A DNA stretch of 50,506 nucleotides from an uncultured Erysipelotrichaceae bacterium (GTDB taxonomy: Bacteria; Bacillota_I; Bacilli_A; Erysipelotrichales; Coprobacillaceae): the NCBI GenBank assembly GCA_900538465.1, contig UPXV01000019.1, positions 1 to 50,506 of the forward strand. The letters are read 5' to 3'. Positions 26,797 through 34,243 of this stretch are shown here, in pieces. The first letter of the stretch is position 1, and every line of letters starts with the position of its first letter. The notes beneath the pieces are model-generated. The model was not told where the DNA came from and searched no databases. It worked only from the letters and a program-made list of their open reading frames with translations. The position numbers and the translations under genes are program-made.

Positions 26797-26821
26797 TTGA
26801 GACGCACACCTCTTATTTCCA

Positions 26822-26830
26822 TGTTACAAT
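26822..26830 (+). promoter_or_regulatory. Extended -10 promoter of the small toxin-like gene
   Basis: TGTTACAAT is an extended -10 box (TGn plus TACAAT at 26825-26830). No good -35 is correctly spaced (TTGAGA at 26797 is 22 bases away). The start would be near 26837, giving a transcript of about 180 bases to the terminator. Confidence 0.55.
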
Positions 26831-26856
26831 TCTTTTATCATCAGACGTAGCAATCA

Positions 26857-26879
26857 ATGGCAAAGGAGGTGAATGCCAT
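26857..26879 (+). promoter_or_regulatory. Start-codon hairpin with the ribosome site in its loop
   Basis: ATGGCA (26857-26862) pairs with TGCCAT (26874-26879). The loop is AAGGAGGTGAA, the full ribosome site, and the 3' arm contains the first two bases of the start codon. The structure should restrain initiation of the small peptide, as in type I toxin mRNAs. Confidence 0.55.
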
Positions 26880-26892
26880 GCTTGAGATAGTC
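26876..26892 (+). repeat. Direct repeat copy 1 (toxin start region)
   Basis: CCATGCTTGAG-A-TAGTC spans the start codon of the small peptide. It matches copy 2 at 27029-27044 in all 16 bases apart from one extra A. Comparable to the DRa/DRb repeats of the Fst/par module. Confidence 0.75.
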
Positions 26893-26967
26893 ACCACTAT
26901 TTTGGTTGCTGTCGCGGGTGATATCATGTCATATTATATCATCAAATGGTTGGACAGTCGGAAATGA
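26878..26967 (+). CDS. 29-residue hydrophobic peptide, Fst-like type I toxin candidate
   Basis: A 29-codon gene that begins MLEIVTTILVAVAG and ends KWLDSRK: a single membrane-spanning helix (about residues 4-22) followed by a charged tail, the architecture of Fst/Ldr/TxpA-type membrane toxins. GGAGG ends 8 bases before the ATG, embedded in a hairpin loop. It uses GTC, ACC, GCG and CGG codons that are rare in its AT-rich neighbours, hinting at transfer. It has its own promoter and a very strong terminator, and a convergent RNA overlaps its 3' end. The role as toxin is inferred from the layout; a small membrane regulatory peptide or leader peptide are alternatives. Confidence 0.7.
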   Translation: MLEIVTTILVAVAGDIMSYYIIKWLDSRK

Positions 26968-26982
26968 TGATCAGCCAAAAGC

Positions 26983-27020
26983 AAAAGGAAAACCAGGCGT
27001 ACGGGCCTGGTTTTCTTTTG
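26983..27020. terminator. Strong bidirectional terminator of the toxin-antitoxin module
   Basis: 10-bp core stem AAAACCAGGC/GCCTGGTTTT (26989-26998 with 27005-27014), extended by further pairs beyond a bulge, with T-rich tails in both directions. It can end both the peptide mRNA and the convergent small RNA, so the two RNAs share complementary 3' hairpins. Confidence 0.9.
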
Positions 27021-27051
27021 GGTTTTTCCCATGCTTGAGTAGTCTTCCTAC
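26985..27051 (-). ncRNA. Predicted antisense RNA (type I antitoxin, RNA II-like)
   Basis: A near-consensus minus-strand promoter (27058-27086) predicts a start near 27051 and the shared terminator an end near 26985, giving about 65 bases. Its 5' part is the complement of repeat copy 2 and therefore pairs with the peptide's start region (16 of 17 positions, one bulge); its 3' part is the complement of the mRNA terminator. This dispersed complementarity is the hallmark of Fst/RNA II regulation. Ends are predicted, not measured. Confidence 0.65.
27029..27044 (-). repeat. Direct repeat copy 2 (in antitoxin RNA 5' region)
   Basis: CCATGCTTGAGTAGTC on the plus strand repeats the start region of the small peptide but here lies outside it, beyond the terminator. 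Transcribed from the minus strand it yields the seed complementary to copy 1. Confidence 0.75.
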
Positions 27052-27057
27052 AAGATG

Positions 27058-27086
27058 ATAATACCATATACATCTTGTTATTTCAA
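27058..27086 (-). promoter_or_regulatory. Promoter of the antisense RNA
   Basis: Minus-strand TTGAAA (27081-27086), 17 bases, TATTAT (27058-27063). Stronger by consensus than the peptide gene's promoter, as expected for an antitoxin RNA. Confidence 0.75.
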
Positions 27087-27101
27087 GTATTGCCTTTCAA
27101 T

Positions 27102-28160
27102 TTATTTTTTATAACCATATTCATTTAATTGAAACTGTTTTTCTTTTCCGTTATACTCTTCAACTAAATACTTTTCATTAAAACTTGCCACAATATTATC
27201 TTGAGTATTAATGTATTTTTGTTTGATACAATCATAATATTGCAGATGAATTATTTTATCATTATCTTTTTCATATAACATAATGATTGAACCACCAATA
27301 TTTTGATATACAATATTATCAAAATTGTCAATATCTTTAATATCAGAAAGTTTAGTAACTTTGTGACTATCTATATCATAATCATAGATGCCCTTATTCT
27401 TTAAATCAAGATAATATAAATGTCCATTATATACAAAACTCTTTAATATTTCATTTGATGCATTTTCAATTAAGATATTTCCTTTTTCTTTTTCTATGTT
27501 ATATTCATAAATATTTTGTGATTTATCTTCATTTATATTAGAAAAATATATATTCCCATTATATGCACCTATGAGATTATAATAGTTTTTCAAATTCTTA
27601 TCAATATTAATATCTTTTAACTCACCTGAATTCAAATCAACAGATTTTGATACCAATTCATTACGTAATCCTGTTTCACTTTTATCATCTTCTTGGATAA
27701 GATCTGCTGTAAAAAAGGCCTTATCCTTATATAACAATAAATTTTGTACTGCCCAAGGAATATCATTATCAATTTTAGCTATTTGTTGTCTATCACTACC
27801 GTCTGTTTTAGCTTTGCATAGATAATTTTCACTATCATATTTTTCATAAAACAAATACAATGAATTATCATAATACATTGGTTGAGATCCTAAAACAGTT
27901 CCATTTTTATAATGACTTAATGAATAGGCAATGCAATCATCATTATCATGATTACAGACTGTTTTATTACATAAAGGAATTTCTTTATTTGTCTCTATGT
28001 CATAATAGTAAACTAACATTCTATTTCTATCAAAAGAATAGACTCCCTTATCACTTACTGCATAATTGCCTAACAACACATATGACTCTTGAGATGTTTT
28101 CTGTGTTGATTGACACCCACAAATGAATAAACAAACAAATATTATTAACGCTTTTTTCAC
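27102..28160 (-). CDS. DUF5050-like beta-propeller lipoprotein
   Basis: 352-residue lipoprotein: signal MKKALIIFVCLFICGC with the lipid-attachment Cys at residue 16. The mature part repeats short beta motifs ending in Tyr (LLGNYAVSDKGVYSFD, LYLFYEKYD, NIYFSNINED, LYYLDLKNKGIYDYD), as in DUF5050/propeller-type domains, and an early Cys motif CNKTVCNHDNDDC that may bind metal or form disulfides. Starts at a GTG (28160) behind GAGGAGGG, overlapping the permease stop by one base. Last gene of the five-gene operon; an extracytoplasmic partner of the ABC system by context. No precise function known. Confidence 0.7.
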   Translation of the reverse strand: MKKALIIFVCLFICGCQSTQKTSQESYVLLGNYAVSDKGVYSFDRNRMLVYYYDIETNKEIPLCNKTVCNHDNDDCIAYSLSHYKNGTVLGSQPMYYDNSLYLFYEKYDSENYLCKAKTDGSDRQQIAKIDNDIPWAVQNLLLYKDKAFFTADLIQEDDKSETGLRNELVSKSVDLNSGELKDINIDKNLKNYYNLIGAYNGNIYFSNINEDKSQNIYEYNIEKEKGNILIENASNEILKSFVYNGHLYYLDLKNKGIYDYDIDSHKVTKLSDIKDIDNFDNIVYQNIGGSIIMLYEKDNDKIIHLQYYDCIKQKYINTQDNIVASFNEKYLVEEYNGKEKQFQLNEYGYKK

Positions 28161-30301
28161 TATCTTTCCCTCCTCATCTCTCCTATTTTCTTTATTAAGA
28201 ATAATCCTACTATAATAAAGATGACATATATATTTTTTCTTGGATAAAATATATATTGAAAATAAGTTATATTTTGTATAAAACTTGACATATCAAAACT
28301 AAAAATACCAAAAATAAATAAACTCACTAATAAGACCAATCTTATATTAGAAATCTTATTATAAATAAAATACATCAATTGAATAATTAAATAAATCAAT
28401 ATTCCTTGATACATGACTTCAATTATTAAATAAAGAAATATTGGGATCTGTATTGGAAATGAGAATAATAGTGTATATTCTGATGTTTGAAAAGTCAGCC
28501 ATTGTCCTTTATACATCAATATATTTTTTACAATGATTATACATTTTATAAAGAATAACAATAATACACAAAAATAGAATATATACTTTTTTTGCAGTTT
28601 TTTTATTTTATTATAATTCCCACTGCATTTTTGTAAAAGAATCACTCTACTTTGTTCTTCTTTTTCTTTCATAAAATAACATAATCCAGTTATTGATAAT
28701 AATATTGAAAACACAGTAAAGGAATTAACAAAATCATCTTCAAACACAAATCGAACTTGGTCTTCTTTAATAATATTTATGTCTTTATGACTATCTAATA
28801 TTTCATTAGCTCTTTTTTCATACCTTAACAAACCATCTTTATATTGTAATTGTGCATTGATATCAATAATAACTTTCTCATTTGTTTCTTGTAAAAGTCT
28901 TTGACTCAGTTCCTCAAAACGTTCTTTTTCTTTATCAATTCTTCCAAAAGTTTTCTCATTAACTTTTTCAGATATATAATCAATATAATGATTATATAAA
29001 ATATCTTGAGAAAATGTAACATCCTTAATAGAACTTACATAACCAAAAAGCAATAATAAAATAACACCCAATAACAAGCCACCAAAACAAGATTGATAAA
29101 TTTTTTTAATTTCAAAATATCCAATTTTATGAAAAATATTTCTTCTCTTCAAGTGAAAACTAAATTCAGTTTTTCTAAAATAGAACTTAAATAATTGAAA
29201 ACAAATAAAAACAAAAATAATAGTTAAAATGATTATAAAGACAATTAACCAAATATATTCAACTGCATGATTAAATATATTGATACAACTCAATCGTTTG
29301 ATATATTTTTCTGGATGAAACAGCTGTGTTAATTTCAAAAAGTAAAAGATTGATGAACTTTCATAAATAAAATTTGAAATAAAAATGATAAGAATTTGTA
29401 AAGCACTAAACAATCCTACAACCACAAAAATATTCTTAAAAACTTCTGCAAAAAATTGTAACAATGTCGTATAAAAATTTAAAACTATCCACTTACATAA
29501 AATAACAACTCCTAGCATTTGCCAAACGGAAAGAGGCAACACACTTTCTTTAAACAAATATAGACTTTGACAGGGTTGTGAAAGGATTGGTATACCATAT
29601 TGACTGGCTAAAATAATTCCAGTCATACCATATAAAATAATAATGATAATGAAATTATATAAATATAAACTGAAAATCTTTGAAAAAAATAACTTCTTTC
29701 TTCCATTATACTGTATTCTCATAAAATTTAAAAAACCACTTTTTTCTTCTTGAATATAAATGAAGATTATACAATATATAGAAAAGAGTATAAGTAAAAA
29801 ATCAACAAAAACATTGTCCAACCATAATTCTATTCCATAACTTGGTTGCATTGTATGATTCATTTTTATATCTAAGTTTTTATAAGCATCATAATTTTTA
29901 TGATTTAATTCTGTTTGAAACCCATTTTCTTGTTGAAAGATTGATATTTGAGATTTATCTTTCTGACCTTCAATTTGATTGTTTAGCCATTGATCATAAT
30001 CATATGCAACTTCATATTCTTTTTGTAATTGATTGAGCAAAGAATCAATTTGTCTTAATTCTTCTCCTTCTTTTAAACTTTCTTCTTCTAATAATTGATA
30101 CTTATTTCTTTTGTTTTTAAGTTCATCAAGTTTTTTCTTTACTTGAGTTTGACTATCATTTTTAATTTGCTGATAAAATTGACTATAATCAGTATGATTT
30201 AAATTCTGATTGAATAAAAATGGAAAACACGCACATATAACAAAAATAACAATTACAAATATATGACTTTTTTTCTTAAATATCTTTTTAAACTCATTCA
30301 T
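28160..30301 (-). CDS. ABC-2-like permease, tandem duplicated
   Basis: 713-residue membrane protein from the ATG at 30301 (GAGGA nine bases upstream, within the ATPase gene; the longer frame to 30337 has no site). It has two similar halves. Each begins with a basic segment (NEFKKIFKKK; FEIKKIYQSC) and a membrane helix, continues with a charged coiled-coil-like outside domain (about 40-155 and 420-525), then a bundle of membrane helices. This is how two ABC-2 permease subunits would look if fused. It overlaps the ATPase stop by eight bases and surely works with it. Direction (export or lipid/protein handling rather than import) is inferred from the absence of an importer EAA loop. Confidence 0.75.
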   Translation of the reverse strand: MNEFKKIFKKKSHIFVIVIFVICACFPFLFNQNLNHTDYSQFYQQIKNDSQTQVKKKLDELKNKRNKYQLLEEESLKEGEELRQIDSLLNQLQKEYEVAYDYDQWLNNQIEGQKDKSQISIFQQENGFQTELNHKNYDAYKNLDIKMNHTMQPSYGIELWLDNVFVDFLLILFSIYCIIFIYIQEEKSGFLNFMRIQYNGRKKLFFSKIFSLYLYNFIIIIILYGMTGIILASQYGIPILSQPCQSLYLFKESVLPLSVWQMLGVVILCKWIVLNFYTTLLQFFAEVFKNIFVVVGLFSALQILIIFISNFIYESSSIFYFLKLTQLFHPEKYIKRLSCINIFNHAVEYIWLIVFIIILTIIFVFICFQLFKFYFRKTEFSFHLKRRNIFHKIGYFEIKKIYQSCFGGLLLGVILLLLFGYVSSIKDVTFSQDILYNHYIDYISEKVNEKTFGRIDKEKERFEELSQRLLQETNEKVIIDINAQLQYKDGLLRYEKRANEILDSHKDINIIKEDQVRFVFEDDFVNSFTVFSILLSITGLCYFMKEKEEQSRVILLQKCSGNYNKIKKLQKKYIFYFCVLLLFFIKCIIIVKNILMYKGQWLTFQTSEYTLLFSFPIQIPIFLYLIIEVMYQGILIYLIIQLMYFIYNKISNIRLVLLVSLFIFGIFSFDMSSFIQNITYFQYIFYPRKNIYVIFIIVGLFLIKKIGEMRRER

Positions 30302-31160
30302 TTTCAATTTCCTCATGGAATATATGCAAATAAACATCTGTCATATTTGGTGTAATTGATGTGTGAGTTTGTTTTTCTTCACTGACTATTCTCGCAATTA
30401 AAGAATTATTTTCATATCGAATAGAACTTATTTGATGAGAATTATTGAGTATTTGATATGTTTTCTCATCGACTTCTTGTTCATATACATAACCTTTAAT
30501 TTGTTCGCAAAGTTCCTCTCTAGCTGCTTTATATATAAGTTTTCCTTTTTTTAATATCAAAAATTCATTCGCAATAAATTCTACATCACTAACAACATGC
30601 GTTGCAAAAATTATAATTTTATCTCTACTTAATTTAGAAATAAGATTTTGTATTTCAACTCTTTTTAGAGGATCTAATCCTGCTGTTGGTTCATCTAATA
30701 TAAGAATCTCAGGTTCATTCAATAATGCTTGTGCCAACATTGCTCTTTGTTTCATTCCACCTGAAAACCCTTGAAGTTTTTGATAAAGCACTTTTTCAAG
30801 TTCCAAACTCTTACAAATCTCTAATATTCTTTGATTCAATTCTTTTTTATTTATTCCTTTCATATCTCCCATATAATTGAGATATTCAAATAAAGTAAAA
30901 TCATCATATAAACATGGATATTGTGGCATATATCCTAAAAGCTTTAAAAAATTATTATTATCATAAATAGATTGACCATCCCATAATATTTTGCCTTCTG
31001 TTGGAGAAATAAGTGTTGCGATGAGATTCATTAAAGTTGATTTACCTGAACCATTAGGACCTAATAATGCATAAATACCTGCTTCAAGCTGAAAACTGCA
31101 TTGATTTAATGCAGTTATATCATTATATTTTTTTGTACAATTTATGACTTCTAATCTCAC
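30294..31160 (-). CDS. ABC transporter ATP-binding protein
   Basis: 288-residue ABC ATPase. Walker A GPNGSGKST (about residue 34), Q-loop LGYMPQYP, signature FSGGMKQR, Walker B ILILDEPTAGLD, switch His in IFATHVV. The C-terminal 70 residues form an extra domain (KGYVYEQEVDEKTY...) as in the CcmA/DrrA-type exporters that pair with ABC-2 permeases. Overlaps the permease gene by eight bases, showing coupled synthesis. It lies 22 bases after the solute-binding-like gene. The energy source of the five-gene locus. Confidence 0.9.
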   Translation of the reverse strand: MRLEVINCTKKYNDITALNQCSFQLEAGIYALLGPNGSGKSTLMNLIATLISPTEGKILWDGQSIYDNNNFLKLLGYMPQYPCLYDDFTLFEYLNYMGDMKGINKKELNQRILEICKSLELEKVLYQKLQGFSGGMKQRAMLAQALLNEPEILILDEPTAGLDPLKRVEIQNLISKLSRDKIIIFATHVVSDVEFIANEFLILKKGKLIYKAAREELCEQIKGYVYEQEVDEKTYQILNNSHQISSIRYENNSLIARIVSEEKQTHTSITPNMTDVYLHIFHEEIENE

Positions 31161-31182
31161 ATTTATTCCTCCTTAAAGACAT

Positions 31183-32625
31183 TTAATTTCTGCTATCTAT
31201 TTGATTTTGAAAAAATGAAATGAGTTCATCTAATTTAAATTGTTTAAATTGACTCTCTAGTTTATCTAATTGTTTTTTTATTGAATTTTCATCTTCACCT
31301 TTCTCATTAATACATATATTAGATATTTGAGATGTATAGATTTCTATGAGTTGTTCTACTGTATCTTTTTTATCTTGGAATTGAAAATATGGTGATATTT
31401 GTTTTGATATATCAACTCTATTTGCATATTCAAAAGCAAGTTCTTTTTTATTGTTAGGTTCATTTTCTGTTTGATTTGCAATCAAATAATTCCCATAACT
31501 ATTCCAGTTTCCGCCAGGCATTGATGTTTCACAACAAATAATCTCATTGCTATCTTTGATAGATTCACCATAAATCATGGCGTTTGCACATTCACGATCC
31601 GTATTCATTAATGCTATGCTTTCAAATGCTTCTTGTTTGTTTTTGCTTGTCTTAAGAATTGATAGTTTAGCACTTTGTAATAGTTTTTCTCTTCCATATC
31701 TTATCAGGATGCGCTCATCATCACTTTTATATTTTTCATAAAGTTCTTCAGGGTATTCATAAGGTATAGTTATCATAGAAAACTTTCTTTCTTGAGAAAT
31801 TGTATTTAAGTCTGTTGAAGATAATTGGCCTCCATATGCATTTTGTTGTCCTAATTTTGCAAGTAATAATATTGTATCTTTTATTTGAGGATCATCAAAT
31901 ATACTAACAATTTTTTTATCACTTCTTCTTATAAATAAACCACTGTCATCTTCATCTAATTGAATGGATTGATATTGTTGTTCTAAGAGGGTATATAAGT
32001 TAAAGCCTTGTGGATATGTTAAGATTTCTTTCGTATTCCAATCTTTATAAACAGATAATTTTTTTAACAATAAAATTGGATCATCTTTATATTTTTCTAT
32101 TTCTTGCTTATGTCTATTATAATATTCAGGCAAAAAACTATATGCTGATGTTGCATACTTAAAGGTGTTTTTTTCAATTCCATAGATACTGCCATTTATT
32201 TTATTATATTGAAGAACATTCTCTGGTATTTCACTACGTAATTTTTCTCCAAGAGAACTTTTAAAATATTCATCCAACACTTCATAATGATCAATTGCTG
32301 ACATATAGAAATTCACTACATCAGCATCTGGAAAATCTCTTTCTATTTCTTTTATCAAATCTTCATGTGAAACACTTTGGTCATATTTTGAACTATCATA
32401 ATATACAACTTCGATTTGAAAAGCATATCCTTTTTCTTTTAAAGTTTGATTATAAGCATCAACATATTGATTTTTTATTGGTTTTCCATATTCTATTTTT
32501 TCATTTGAATTCATAAACATATTATCTGAAACCACCCACTTTATAAGTGTATCTTGCTTTAAAGGAGTACATCCACTTATCAATAAGAAAAACATTAAAA
32601 ATGGAATCATTTTTCTCATTATCAT
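31183..32625 (-). CDS. Solute-binding-protein-like lipoprotein
   Basis: 480 residues. Lipoprotein signal ends LLISGC (Cys at about residue 19). The remainder resembles family 1-type extracellular solute-binding proteins: an opening beta strand LIKWVVSDN, a Lys-rich linker, FPDADVVNF near 100, NGSIYGIEKNT near 147 and a helical C-terminus. The genetic neighbours are an ABC-2-like exporter rather than an importer permease, so it may act as a sensor, chaperone or immunity-type lipoprotein rather than as a nutrient scavenger. Two ATG codons (32625, 32619) are equally plausible after AAAGGACGGTGG. Second gene of the operon, 50 bases after the secreted small protein. Confidence 0.65.
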   Translation of the reverse strand: MIMRKMIPFLMFFLLISGCTPLKQDTLIKWVVSDNMFMNSNEKIEYGKPIKNQYVDAYNQTLKEKGYAFQIEVVYYDSSKYDQSVSHEDLIKEIERDFPDADVVNFYMSAIDHYEVLDEYFKSSLGEKLRSEIPENVLQYNKINGSIYGIEKNTFKYATSAYSFLPEYYNRHKQEIEKYKDDPILLLKKLSVYKDWNTKEILTYPQGFNLYTLLEQQYQSIQLDEDDSGLFIRRSDKKIVSIFDDPQIKDTILLLAKLGQQNAYGGQLSSTDLNTISQERKFSMITIPYEYPEELYEKYKSDDERILIRYGREKLLQSAKLSILKTSKNKQEAFESIALMNTDRECANAMIYGESIKDSNEIICCETSMPGGNWNSYGNYLIANQTENEPNNKKELAFEYANRVDISKQISPYFQFQDKKDTVEQLIEIYTSQISNICINEKGEDENSIKKQLDKLESQFKQFKLDELISFFQNQIDSRN

Positions 32626-32675
32626 CCACCGTCCTTTTATTATCTTAATATGTTAAGTCATATGAATTTATTGTT

Positions 32676-33014
32676 TTATCGCTTTTCTTCAATTAATTGT
32701 GCAAATCTGCCATCAATTAATGCATCAACTGATAATATTTTTGACTGATAATGTGTAGGAGCATACCAAGTTTTAGTATAAATAACTTTGCTACCTGCAT
32801 TAATATCGATATTTTGTGTAGTTGTTAGACCATTAATATCAATACATTTATAATAGCCTTTAAATCCCATAGTATGCATTTGTGGTCTTGTATCTATAGT
32901 AGCACTTGCATTTGTAGCTGTTATATTTCCATAAATACTTAATGCAAATACACTGCTTACACTACCCATGACTAAAAATGTAAAAACAAACATTGTAATT
33001 ATTCTTTTCTTCAT
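32676..33014 (-). CDS. Small secreted protein of unknown function
   Basis: 112 residues from the ATG at 33014 (AGAGAGGT six bases upstream). A Sec signal peptide (MKKRIITMFVFTFLVMGS, cleavage after VFA) leaves a mature protein of about 86 residues with a single Cys, many Thr, Ile and Asn, and short alternating strands (SIYGNITATNASATID, KVIYTKTWYAP), suggesting a small beta protein. I recognise no family. As the first gene of an operon with an ABC exporter and two lipoproteins it could be a bacteriocin-like or signalling product, but no cysteine or leader motif of known bacteriocins is present. The promoter region carries a cre box. Confidence 0.65.
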   Translation of the reverse strand: MKKRIITMFVFTFLVMGSVSSVFALSIYGNITATNASATIDTRPQMHTMGFKGYYKCIDINGLTTTQNIDINAGSKVIYTKTWYAPTHYQSKILSVDALIDGRFAQLIEEKR

Positions 33015-33054
33015 TTTTTTACCTCTCTCTTTTTTATTCATATGACTCAACTTA

Positions 33055-33081
33055 ATTATATAGTAACATATTTTTTAACAA
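33055..33081 (-). promoter_or_regulatory. Candidate promoter of the five-gene ABC/secreted protein operon
   Basis: Minus-strand TATAAT (33055-33060) with TTGTTA (33076-33081) 15 bases upstream, slightly short spacing. The cre box lies directly upstream. Confidence 0.5.
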
Positions 33082-33082
33082 T

Positions 33083-33096
33083 TGTATGCGCTTTCA
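33083..33096 (-). promoter_or_regulatory. CcpA cre-like box
   Basis: Minus-strand TGAAAGCGCATACA agrees with the cre consensus TGWAARCGYTWNCW at 13 of 14 positions. It adjoins the -35 box of the operon promoter, a position that can repress or activate. No ccpA gene is in the window. Confidence 0.6.
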
Positions 33097-33264
33097 AAAA
33101 AATTTATAGTATTTTCTCTTTTTTTATGAGAGTTTTCTATCTGATTTTATTTATTTTTTTGTAAGTACTTTGTTTATTGTCTTTTTTTGTCGAATTTTAT
33201 CAAAAATTTTATAAGAAATTTTCCAATAGTAACAATACAATTCCATTGATACTTCGTTTTATCT

Positions 33265-34224
33265 TTATACTAACTCATCAAATAACTGATACATTTTCTC
33301 TTGGATTTTATTCACATCATGAAGAGCTTCATCTATCTTTCTTGCTATAATATGATTATCTTTTTTACAAACACAATAACCGCTTTGATATTCCATTAAT
33401 AACTCTACTGCATATTGTCCCATTTGAGAAGCTAGAATACGATCTTGTGGAGTTGGACTTCCTCCCCTTTGAATATGTCCTAATACAATTGAGCGACCTG
33501 AAAAATGCGTTTCTTTAGAAATACGTTCTGCTAATTTTTCTACATCTATCATCTTTTCACTTGCAATAATAATCGCATGTTTCTTTCCTTGTTCCTTTTC
33601 ATAATAATCCATCATTTTCACAATATAATCTTCATCATATCCCGTATTCTTTGTGATAATAAATTCACTCCCACAAGCAATACCAGAATATAGGGCCAAG
33701 CTATCCTTATTATTTCCCATAACTTCAATGACAAAACAACGATGATGAGAACTTGATGTGTCTCTTAATTTATTTACTGCATCCACAATATTATATAATG
33801 CAGTATGGAATCCTATTGTTTCATCAGTTCCATTAATATCATTATCAATCGTTCCTGGGATACCTATACAACAAATTCCCTTCTCACTTAATTCTAATGC
33901 TCCTCGATAAGAGCCATCTCCACCAATCACAACTAACCCTTCTATTTCTCTTTGTTTAAGTTGCTCAATCGCTTTTTCTTGAACTTCTTTTTCTTTAAAC
34001 CCAGGTAATCTGGATGAACCTAGAATTGTTCCCCCACGACTAAGAATCTCTGAAACGTCAATATTCTCCAAACGTCTCATATCTCCATTCACAAGTCCAG
34101 TAAAACCATCTATAACACCATAAACTTCTAATCCCTTTTTCGTTGCGACTCTTACAATAGCTCGAATAGCAGCATTCATTCCAGGTGCATCTCCTCCTGA
34201 TGTTAAAATAGCAATCTTTTTCAT
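33265..34224 (-). CDS. pfkA: ATP-dependent 6-phosphofructokinase
   Basis: 319 residues, the exact usual length of bacterial PfkA, which phosphorylates fructose 6-phosphate to fructose 1,6-bisphosphate in glycolysis. Seen: nucleotide loop GGDAPGMNAAIRA (about residue 10), GGDGSYRGA (about 102, Gly at the position associated with ATP rather than PPi use), and the catalytic GIPGTIDNDINGTDETIGF (Asp 127 region). GAGGTG is the ribosome site. It follows divIB by 19 bases and is probably cotranscribed. A weak AT-only hairpin at 33202-33222 may be its terminator. Confidence 0.96.
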   Translation of the reverse strand: MKKIAILTSGGDAPGMNAAIRAIVRVATKKGLEVYGVIDGFTGLVNGDMRRLENIDVSEILSRGGTILGSSRLPGFKEKEVQEKAIEQLKQREIEGLVVIGGDGSYRGALELSEKGICCIGIPGTIDNDINGTDETIGFHTALYNIVDAVNKLRDTSSSHHRCFVIEVMGNNKDSLALYSGIACGSEFIITKNTGYDEDYIVKMMDYYEKEQGKKHAIIIASEKMIDVEKLAERISKETHFSGRSIVLGHIQRGGSPTPQDRILASQMGQYAVELLMEYQSGYCVCKKDNHIIARKIDEALHDVNKIQEKMYQLFDELV

Positions 34225-34243
34225 TTCTCACACCTCACAGTTC

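Noticed and set aside
26873..26890. Five-codon overlapping frame starting at the ATG 26873
   Set aside because: It is only three bases from the ribosome site, too close for good initiation; the 26878 ATG fits. An overlapping-frame regulatory role cannot be shown.
32676..33014. Lactococcin 972-type bacteriocin locus
   Set aside because: The mature protein shows no similarity that I can recall to lactococcin 972, and the permease is not of the DUF1430 type. Only the general layout is similar.
33100..33264. Small genes between the secreted protein gene and pfkA
   Set aside because: The stretch is AT-rich with runs of A and T, no ribosome site followed by an open frame longer than about 15 codons; it holds only the cre box, promoter and a weak hairpin.
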